From NCBI RefSeq assembly GCF_034676545.1, contig NZ_JAUCBZ010000015.1, positions 3,656,501 to 3,720,500 of the forward strand: 64,000 bases of DNA, in the 5' to 3' direction. This DNA comes from Pararhodobacter sp. (GTDB lineage Bacteria; Pseudomonadota; Alphaproteobacteria; Rhodobacterales; Rhodobacteraceae). Of this stretch, positions 57,773 to 64,000 are shown piece by piece. Position 1 is the stretch's first letter, and each line of letters begins with the position of its first letter. Below the pieces are notes generated by a model. The model saw only the letters and a program-made list of their open reading frames with translations, was not told the origin of the DNA and made no database searches. The position numbers and the translations under genes are program-made.

Positions 57773-58936
57773 TCAGCGCTTGTTGTCGATCAACACGACC
57801 TGCTGGCCCTTGGCCGTCAACGCCACCTCACCGGCACAGAGCCGCAGGGCGTCGTCGCCAAACACATCTTTCCGCCACCCTTTGAGGCACGCAATATCGC
57901 GCTTGCCCCCGGCAATCGCGTCGAGTTCGCTGGTCGGCGCAATCAGCTTTTGCGCCACGCCCGAATCGTCAGCCTTGGCCTTGAGCAGCACGCGCAGCAA
58001 ATCGGCCAGTGCCGGATTGACCTGCAATTGCGCGTCCTCGGCGGCCACCCGGGGCCATTCGCTGGCGGGCATGGCCAGCGCGGTTTTCACCGCGTTCAAG
58101 ATCCCCTCGGCGATTTCGCCACGCCGCGCCTCGCGCAGCAACAGGCGTGAACGGCCCAGGGCCTCGATGCTGGCGGGCTTGGTCGAGGCCAGTTCCAGCA
58201 GCGCATCATCCTTGTACACCCGCGACCGGGGGATATTGCGGCTCTGGGCGTAATCCTCGCGGAACCGCGCCAATTCGCGCACGATGGCCAGAAACTTGCC
58301 CGATTGCCCGCGTGTGCGGATCCGCTGCCAAGCATCCTCGGGCAAGGTGACATAGGTGTCGGGCGTCGACAGGGTCTCGATTTCTTCGGCGACCCAGCTT
58401 TCGCGTTGGTTCTTGGTGATTTGCTCGGACAGGTGCAGGTAAATCTGGCGCAGATGCGTCACGTCATCGAGCGCATATTTCAACTGCGCGTCACTGAGGG
58501 GGCGCTGCGACCAGTCGGTGAACCGTGAGCCTTTGTCGAGCGGCGCGCGCACGATCTTGCGCACCAGGGTCTCATACCCCGCCTGCTCGCCAAAACCGCA
58601 GACCATCGAGGCGATCTGCGTATCAAACAAGGGCTGCGGGATCACGCCGCCGTCGATATAGAAGATCTCCAGATCCTGCCGCGCGGCGTGGAACACCTTG
58701 ACCACGGCTTCGTTGCGCATCAGCTCCAACAGCGGATCAAGCTGCAAACCGTCGGCCAAGGGGTCGATGATATAGGCGCGCTCTGGCCCGGTGCCCGGCA
58801 GCGCCATTTGCACAAGGCACAGCTTGGCGTAATAGGTGCGCTCGCGCAGGAATTCGGTGTCAAGGGTGACGAAGGGCTCGTTGGCCGCTTCGGTACAGAG
58901 ATCGGCCAGCGCCGCGGTCGTGGTGATGATGTTCAT
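57773..58936 (-). CDS. rnd: ribonuclease D
   Basis: A 387-residue 3'-5' exoribonuclease that trims tRNA and other stable RNAs. The DEDD exonuclease domain has DTEFLRERTYY, VFHAARQDLEIFY and YALDDVTHLRQIY; one HRDC domain follows (AWQRIRTRGQSGKFLAIVRELARFREDYAQS), as in the enzyme from gammaproteobacteria. Stop lies 45 bases from the lipoprotein stop. Length is normal. Confidence 0.94.
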   Translation of the reverse strand: MNIITTTAALADLCTEAANEPFVTLDTEFLRERTYYAKLCLVQMALPGTGPERAYIIDPLADGLQLDPLLELMRNEAVVKVFHAARQDLEIFYIDGGVIPQPLFDTQIASMVCGFGEQAGYETLVRKIVRAPLDKGSRFTDWSQRPLSDAQLKYALDDVTHLRQIYLHLSEQITKNQRESWVAEEIETLSTPDTYVTLPEDAWQRIRTRGQSGKFLAIVRELARFREDYAQSRNIPRSRVYKDDALLELASTKPASIEALGRSRLLLREARRGEIAEGILNAVKTALAMPASEWPRVAAEDAQLQVNPALADLLRVLLKAKADDSGVAQKLIAPTSELDAIAGGKRDIACLKGWRKDVFGDDALRLCAGEVALTAKGQQVVLIDNKR

Positions 58937-59021
58937 TGTGCCTCGTTATCACGGGGTCATCCCGTTAATCGCGTCGGCTATAAGCGCGGTTTTCGGAAAT
59001 TGAAAGGGCTCGCTGGCGTGG

Positions 59022-59480
59022 TTACTGGCGGCGAACCAGGCGGGCGGCACCGATGGCCAGGCCGCGATCGCCCGAGCCTTCGATGCGAAAATGCATGACG
59101 TCCCCCTCGAGCCGAAGTTCAAACACCCGGCCCTCACCCGCTTCGACGCGCAGCAGGCCGGGGGCGGCAATGCCCTGCATGGTCTGCGGCAGTTCGCCGG
59201 GAAATTCGGCGCGGTTTTCGGCAGTCACGCGACCGCGCGGGGTTTCAAACAGCATATAGGTGAATGATTGCGACGCCTGCGCCGTGGCACAGCGCCCGGA
59301 AAAGAACGACTGACCCTGATCAATGGTGCGCAGACGAATGCGACAGCGCAGACGTTGCTCGGGCTCATTACCCAAAACCAATGCGCCTTCGCCCTGCCAG
59401 CGCCCTTCAAGCTGATCGACGGTCAGCGCGGAAACCGGGGCGGCAAGACAGAGCGCCACACAGGTCAGCAATCGGATCAT
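59022..59480 (-). CDS. periplasmic protein of unknown function
   Basis: A 152-residue protein with a signal peptide (MIRLLTCVALCLAAPVSA) and a beta-rich mature domain (WQGEGALVLGNEPEQRLRCRIRLRTI, RVTAENRAEFPGELPQTMQGI). The ATG at 59480 overlaps the exporter stop by 4 bases (ATGA), so the two are coupled. Two cysteines (LRCRI, GRCATA) could form a disulfide. I do not recognise the family. Confidence 0.8.
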   Translation of the reverse strand: MIRLLTCVALCLAAPVSALTVDQLEGRWQGEGALVLGNEPEQRLRCRIRLRTIDQGQSFFSGRCATAQASQSFTYMLFETPRGRVTAENRAEFPGELPQTMQGIAAPGLLRVEAGEGRVFELRLEGDVMHFRIEGSGDRGLAIGAARLVRRQ

Positions 59481-61591
59481 TTGGTGCTCCATCGGATGAG
59501 GCCGGGCAACAGGAATAAATCAGCCGCCAACGCAAATGTCACGGCCAAGGCCAGCAGGCCGCCATAGATCGCCATGCCCGGCAAGGCCGAGGTCAGGGTC
59601 AGCACCAACCCGCCCAGCAAGATCATTGTCGCGGCGGCCATCGGCGGCCCGGCCTCGGTGATGGCGTGCAAGGCAGGGTCGGACCCCGCCGGGGCCAGGC
59701 GCAATCGGTTGAGGAAATGCAACGTGTCGTCCACGGCAATGCCAAAGGCGATGGTCAGCGCGATGACATTCATGATCGTCAACTCGCGGCCAATCAGCAC
59801 CAGCCACGATTCGACGCCAAGGATGGGGATCAGGTTCACGACCAGCGCAATCGCCGCCAGACGCCATGAGCGAAACACGAACCCGACCATGATCGTGATC
59901 ACCGCGATCGTGCCATAGAGCCCCAGCCGCAGGCTTTGCACCAGCGCCGGACCCTCGACCAGCAGCGCGTAGCCCGGCCCGATCACCTGCGTCACCTGCC
60001 CCAGCCCCGCCTCGGCCAGTTTGCTGCGCAACGCGGCCAGGGCCGTATCGGCCCGGATATCACGCGCGGCGATGGCCAGTTGAATGGGCAGCGCATGGGC
60101 GGAACCGTCAACCGACGCCATTCGCGCCAGCATCGCCTCGCCCGAGGCACCTGCGGTCCAGGCGGTGCGCTCCGCGCCCCAGATCGCCGCGATGGCGTGG
60201 CGAACCCGGTCCAGGGGCGCGTCCGGGTCGGCCTCGACGATCACCAACATGCGATCAGACCCCAGGCCCGAGGTCTCCATCTGCGCCAGCGCCAGGCTGA
60301 CATCCGCGCCACGGGGCAGATAGTCGGCATAGCGAAAGCCAATCGTTGACTGCGACTGCAACGCCGCGACGCCCACGAACACCAGCAGCGTCAGCACCGG
60401 CACAACGCGGCCCAGCTTTGCCACGGCCAGCGCGGGCGGCACGACGATTTCAAAGATGCGCGGCGGCGGCACACCCGCGCGCGGCATATTCAGCGCCCAC
60501 ATCAGGATCGGGGTCAGCAGCAGGACGGCCGCAAGGCTCAACACCATGCCGACCATGCCGACCGACGACATGGTGTTCAGGGACGGCGACTCGGTGAGCG
60601 ACAAGGACGCAAAGGCAATCGCCGTCGTGACCGAGGTCATTGCCGCGGCGGGCGCGGTCTCGGCCAGGGCGGTGATCACGGCGGGCCTGTACGGCCCCCC
60701 CTCGTAAACCCGGTGCATGGCGGCGTGATAGACATGGATACTGTCCGAAAACGCCAGCACGATCAGCAACACCGGCAGCGCCCCCATCAGCGGGTCGATC
60801 GCGGTGCCGGTATAGCCGAGCCACCCCATGAACCACACCAGACCGACAATCGGCGGCAATGCAATGACCACCACCGCGCGCCAACTGCGAAACATCAGCA
60901 TCGACAGGCCGAGGCACAGGATAATCGCCGCGGGCGAGATCACCCGGAGATCGCGCAGCAACTCGGCGGCGATGGCGCGTTGCACAGCGGCGATTCCGAC
61001 ATTTTCAACCGTCAGCCCGTCAATCAAGGCGGTTGCCTCGTTGATCGCGCGGATCAGATCATCGCCGCCCGCCCCCTCGGCCGGGATCACCACGACCACC
61101 GCTTGCGTCAGATCGGCAGAGATCATTTGCTCGGCCAGCGGGCTGATGCGGCGCATGGTCTCCAGCCGCTCACGCGGCGCGAGATCCGCCAGTTCCGGGC
61201 CGGACAACCACGCCCCATCGCGCCCCGGTGCCGGCAAGGCCGCAAGGCTGAGAACCTGTGCGACGCCGTCAACGAATTGCAGCTCCAACACCAGATCCTC
61301 AAGGTCGCTCAGCGCCTGCTCGTCGGCAAAACTGGGGGCGGTGACAAGCAGCACCTCCTCGGCGCGGATCGGCTCAAAGCGCGTCTCATAGATGCGCATC
61401 GCGCGGGCGGATTGCGTCTGTGGACCGATCAGCCCCGACAGATTGACCGCGACCTGAATGTTGGTCGCCTGCCACCCCATCAGCACAGTGAAAACAACCA
61501 GCAGCGCGGCGGGCCACGCCGGGCGCGCCAGCAGCACCGCAAACAGACGCCAGAGGCGTGATCGTGTCATGGCGTCGTGGGTGTTTTGCAT
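59477..61591 (-). CDS. MMPL/RND-superfamily exporter
   Basis: A 704-residue inner-membrane protein with twelve predicted helices in two halves, each with a large periplasmic loop after its first helix. Motifs: PLMGALPVLLIVLAFSDSIHVYHA in the first half and VIALTIAFGIAVDDTLHFLNRLR in the second, both with the Asp residues used for proton relay in the family (GMAVDD-like, here GIAVDD). MMPL proteins export lipids, hopanoids or other hydrophobic molecules; the cargo is unknown. ATG 61591 chosen; 61570 is an alternative. The periplasmic partner gene overlaps its stop. Confidence 0.9.
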   Translation of the reverse strand: MQNTHDAMTRSRLWRLFAVLLARPAWPAALLVVFTVLMGWQATNIQVAVNLSGLIGPQTQSARAMRIYETRFEPIRAEEVLLVTAPSFADEQALSDLEDLVLELQFVDGVAQVLSLAALPAPGRDGAWLSGPELADLAPRERLETMRRISPLAEQMISADLTQAVVVVIPAEGAGGDDLIRAINEATALIDGLTVENVGIAAVQRAIAAELLRDLRVISPAAIILCLGLSMLMFRSWRAVVVIALPPIVGLVWFMGWLGYTGTAIDPLMGALPVLLIVLAFSDSIHVYHAAMHRVYEGGPYRPAVITALAETAPAAAMTSVTTAIAFASLSLTESPSLNTMSSVGMVGMVLSLAAVLLLTPILMWALNMPRAGVPPPRIFEIVVPPALAVAKLGRVVPVLTLLVFVGVAALQSQSTIGFRYADYLPRGADVSLALAQMETSGLGSDRMLVIVEADPDAPLDRVRHAIAAIWGAERTAWTAGASGEAMLARMASVDGSAHALPIQLAIAARDIRADTALAALRSKLAEAGLGQVTQVIGPGYALLVEGPALVQSLRLGLYGTIAVITIMVGFVFRSWRLAAIALVVNLIPILGVESWLVLIGRELTIMNVIALTIAFGIAVDDTLHFLNRLRLAPAGSDPALHAITEAGPPMAAATMILLGGLVLTLTSALPGMAIYGGLLALAVTFALAADLFLLPGLIRWSTK

Positions 61592-61797
61592 TGCCGGGAC
61601 TTTAGCACGCTGTCCCTGCCCGGCAAGGTGCGACTGCCACACTGGAACCCGCTTTTTGACCGCGTCGAGACCTGTCAGCGCCAGAGAGTCGCCGCCCCCC
61701 TCGGGCTGCGCGTCACGGCTGGCAGGTCAGCCAAGGCATGACACATCAACGCACCGCAGGTGCGCGTCGATCAATCACAAGCCTGTCGGAGTTCTAT

Positions 61798-61874
61798 TGG
61801 TGCACCCGAAGCGATTCGAACGCCTGACCCCCAGATTCGTAGTCTGGTGCTCTATCCAGCTGAGCTACGGGTGC
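61798..61874 (-). tRNA. tRNA-Arg (anticodon ACG)
   Basis: A full cloverleaf on the minus strand: acceptor GCACCCG/CGGGTGC with discriminator A and encoded CCA, D-arm AGCTCAGCTGGATAGAGC, anticodon stem CCAGA/TCTGG with loop CTACGAA (anticodon ACG), and T-arm GTTCGAATC. The A34 is expected to be deaminated to inosine by TadA, letting it read CGU, CGC and CGA. Confidence 0.95.
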
Positions 61875-61982
61875 ACCGTGAGGCGTGATCTAACGGGGGT
61901 GGCTGCGTTATGCAAGGGGGGATTGTCGATTTCTTGCGCAGTTTTTTGCCGAATTTTGATCAGCAAATTCAAGCGCCGTCAT

Positions 61983-63371
61983 TCAGGCGCCGTGCGGTAG
62001 GCTGATGCGGAACTCGGTGCCTTCGTCGCCCGTGCGCACCAGATCCAGATGACCGCCATGGCCGCGCACCAGCTCGGCGGCAATCACCAGGCCCAGCCCG
62101 ATACCCCCTTTGCGCGCGCCGCCCTGAAACGCGGCGAACAGGTTTTCGCGGGCGCGTTTTGGCAACCCCGGCCCCGTGTCGATCACCCGGATCACGCTGC
62201 CTTCCTCGGTGTCGCGCGCGCTGATTTCGATGGTTCCGGGCGTGCCCGATGTCTCGATGGCCTGCCGGGCATTGCGCACCAGATTGGACAGGACGCGAAA
62301 CACCTGCTCGGAATCCGCCCGCAACATCAGGGTCGCGGGGATGTCGATCAGAAATTCAACCGGCGTGGCGGCATTCGCGCTGGTTTCCTGCTCGGTTTCC
62401 ACCAATTCCTCAACCAAAGGCCGCAGCGCAAATTTGCTCAGGCGCGGCGGGGGTTCCTCGGCTTTGCCAAAGGCCAGCGTGCTTTCGCACAGGTTCACCG
62501 CGCGATTGAGCGCGTTCAGAAGTTTCGGCGCGGCGCGGGTCACGGCCGGGTCGCTGGAGCTTTCGATGCGGTCCGCCACCAGCGTCGCCGTTGCCAGAAT
62601 GTTGCGCAGATCGTGACTGATCCGCGCCACCGCGCCGCCCAGTTGCGCCAAGCGCTCCTTTTGCCGCAGGGCCTGGGTCAGATCCTCTTGCAGATTGTGC
62701 AACGCCTGCTCGGCGTCGCGCAGTTCGGTCACCCTCGAGTTCGGCGCAATGATCCGGCGCGCATCCTCGGGCGCTTTGGCATAGGCTGCCATCGAATCGA
62801 TCACCCGCCGGATCGGGGTCACGATCAACCGCTGCACCGAGAAGAACAGCAACGCCCCCGTCGCCAGCGAGATCAGCAGCGAGATCCACAGGATGCGCTG
62901 CGCATAGGCCCAGAGCGCGTCACGCATCGGGCCGGTATCCATCGTCACCTCGAGCAGCAACCCGGCCTCTTGCACCGGGTCGCCGATCAGCCGCACGACG
63001 GTGTTGTCTTGGGCAAACATCGCCACCAGCCCGTCGCGCATCAAGGCAAACGGCGACGGGTCACGCAGATCGAACACGCCGACCACCGGGCCGGGCACCG
63101 GCGAGGACAGCACCAGTTCGCGCACCTCATCGCGCCGCAGCACGACGTTGAACACGCCCGCCGTCAGCAGCAATTCCTCGGCCAGTTTGTCGCTGATCGC
63201 GCCATCCGAGGCCAGCAAGGCCAGCGAGGCAATCTGCGCCCGCTCAAGTCGGGTCAGGATATAATCCTCGCGGAACCGGGAGATCGCCGGGACAAGGATG
63301 AACACCTCGGCCAACAGGACGAAGATCATGGTCAGTAATAAAAATCGGCCCGACAACGTCCGAAAAAACAT
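61983..63371 (-). CDS. sensor histidine kinase
   Basis: A 462-residue membrane kinase. Two transmembrane helices (FLLLTMIFVLLAEVFILV near the start and WISLLISLATGALLFFSV near residue 165) flank a periplasmic sensor of about 130 residues; then HAMP-like linker, the phospho-accepting His in RISHDLRNILATA, and an ATPase domain (NLVRNARQA, DTGPGLP, GGIGLGL). No response regulator gene lies in the window. It stands 33 bases downstream of the flavoprotein gene on the same strand, so they may share a transcript. Confidence 0.92.
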   Translation of the reverse strand: MFFRTLSGRFLLLTMIFVLLAEVFILVPAISRFREDYILTRLERAQIASLALLASDGAISDKLAEELLLTAGVFNVVLRRDEVRELVLSSPVPGPVVGVFDLRDPSPFALMRDGLVAMFAQDNTVVRLIGDPVQEAGLLLEVTMDTGPMRDALWAYAQRILWISLLISLATGALLFFSVQRLIVTPIRRVIDSMAAYAKAPEDARRIIAPNSRVTELRDAEQALHNLQEDLTQALRQKERLAQLGGAVARISHDLRNILATATLVADRIESSSDPAVTRAAPKLLNALNRAVNLCESTLAFGKAEEPPPRLSKFALRPLVEELVETEQETSANAATPVEFLIDIPATLMLRADSEQVFRVLSNLVRNARQAIETSGTPGTIEISARDTEEGSVIRVIDTGPGLPKRARENLFAAFQGGARKGGIGLGLVIAAELVRGHGGHLDLVRTGDEGTEFRISLPHGA

Positions 63372-63404
63372 GACTTACCCGTAATATCGTACCCGCAACA
63401 GCGG

Positions 63405-64000
63405 TCAGGGCACCAATTTTTGCACCAGTCCAACCACCCGCTTGACCCAGGGATTCTCAAACAGCTTCGGGGAAAAGTAGGCGCCCGCGACGCGTTTGGA
63501 AAGCTCTCCCATCGTCGGATAGGGCAAAACAGTGCCTGCAATCGCCCCCATTTTCAGCCGGTTGGCCAAAACAAGCGCCCAGACACCGATCATTTCGCCG
63601 GCATTCGGCCCGGCGATGGTCGCGCCAACCGGGCGACCCTTGTTGACCATGACCTTGATCAGGCCCGTGGTCTTGCCGTCGGCCTGCGCGCGGTCGGCGG
63701 CGTCAAAACCAAGCGTGATCACCTGAAGCCCCGCGCCGAACTTCTGCCGCGCGGCGGCTTCGCCAAGGCCCACATGCGCCAGTTCCGGGTCGGTATAGGT
63801 GACATGCGGGATGTGATCGGCACGCACCTTCGAGGGCAGCCCGAACAGCATCGACCGGATGATGACCCCCGCCTGATACCCGGCGACATGGGTGAACTGC
63901 CCCCGACCTGCCACATCGCCAATAGCATAGACCCAGCGATTGGTGCTGCGCAGGCTGTCATCCACCTCGACGCCGCCGCGACCATGCTTGACCCCGGCGA
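63405..64000 (-). CDS. FAD-dependent pyridine-nucleotide-disulfide oxidoreductase (partial, C-terminal part)
   Basis: The last about 198 residues of a flavoprotein; the gene runs off the right edge. Visible are the second FAD motif (VYAIGDVAGRGQFTHVAGYQAG) and the dimerisation domain (VTYTDPELAHVGLGE, GATIAGPNAGEMIGV, YPTMGELSKR). The family is the class I disulfide reductases (lipoamide dehydrogenase and mercuric-reductase-like); the catalytic His-Glu pair expected near the end (usually HxHPTxxE) reads as LPYPTMGE, with Tyr-Pro instead of His-Pro, so disulfide reduction may be lacking. The N-terminal half is needed to decide the substrate. Confidence 0.85.
   Translation of the reverse strand, partial: AGVKHGRGGVEVDDSLRSTNRWVYAIGDVAGRGQFTHVAGYQAGVIIRSMLFGLPSKVRADHIPHVTYTDPELAHVGLGEAAARQKFGAGLQVITLGFDAADRAQADGKTTGLIKVMVNKGRPVGATIAGPNAGEMIGVWALVLANRLKMGAIAGTVLPYPTMGELSKRVAGAYFSPKLFENPWVKRVVGLVQKLVP

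Noticed and set aside
1..64000. Prophage, insertion sequences, integrons or genomic islands
   Set aside because: No transposase, integrase, phage structural or att-like sequences were seen. The only tRNA (61798-61874) has no repeated 3' end nearby, and composition is even across the window.

Overview
The window is ordinary-looking chromosome from a GC-rich alphaproteobacterium, very probably a member of the Rhodobacteraceae/Roseobacter group. The evidence is gene content and arrangement: a soxBDAG sarcosine oxidase operon, secG next to pyrG, a plant-type glutamate-cysteine ligase, CcmI, an uncommon long coiled-coil protein of a type seen in this family, a CtrA-like TTAA-N7-TTAA site, and short intergenic motifs of a kind recurrent in this family. 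No phage, plasmid, insertion sequence or CRISPR array is visible. Gene density is very high, with many ATGA-type stop/start overlaps and several tail-to-tail overlaps.

Layout. 1-5.7 kb: Ca/Na antiporter, a pteridine-reductase-like SDR, then uvrC, pgsA, moaD and moaE. 5.7-9.8 kb (minus): three envelope proteins (one frameshifted, one coiled coil, one OmpA-type) and ubiA. 9.9-12.6 kb: rsmE, a membrane protein and gshA. 12.7-17.5 kb: a DEAD-box helicase, a diguanylate cyclase preceded by a CtrA-like site, a small secreted protein and prfC. 17.5-22.3 kb: a 43-aa basic protein, three copies of a hairpin repeat, an HSDL2-like SDR, rpiB, pyrG, secG and a membrane protein. 22.4-27 kb: purA, a DUF2842-like protein and a 982-aa coiled-coil protein with an array of about eighteen 39-bp repeats. 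27-31.4 kb: thiamine diphosphokinase, a DMT exporter, a sirtuin, a LysR regulator and metF. 31.4-36.2 kb: a PilM/GspL- plus GspC/PilP-like proline-rich protein and metY. 36.2-39.3 kb: two covarying hairpins, then an ECF sigma / anti-sigma / subtilisin-like protease operon. 39.4-48 kb: hpaF/hpaR-like pair, an aldehyde dehydrogenase / IclR / class III aminotransferase cluster, deoD, a hydrolase, a LysR regulator, an SDR and a frameshifted small gene. 48.3-53.6 kb: soxBDAG. 53.8-64 kb: ccmI, ruvX, a DUF1289-like protein, a frameshifted TauE/SafE exporter with sufE, a lipoprotein, rnd, an MMPL exporter, tRNA-Arg(ACG), a histidine kinase and the end of a flavoprotein reductase.

Functional threads. 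Sarcosine oxidase makes methylene-tetrahydrofolate from sarcosine, MetF reduces it to methyl-tetrahydrofolate, and MetY makes homocysteine for methylation, so the window holds several one-carbon/methionine genes beside a divergent LysR (MetR-like) regulator. An aminotransferase, an aldehyde dehydrogenase and an IclR regulator look like an amine-catabolism module.

The most useful oddities are: three genes broken by single-base indels, each in a C/G homopolymer, which is more likely assembly error than three pseudogenes; two families of dispersed intergenic motifs; the 39-bp coding repeat array with a 78-bp higher-order period; an apparent fusion of secretion/pilus-type domains with no secretion genes nearby; and the sigma/anti-sigma/protease operon. 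I did not find a wholly new system that the sequence alone can establish.
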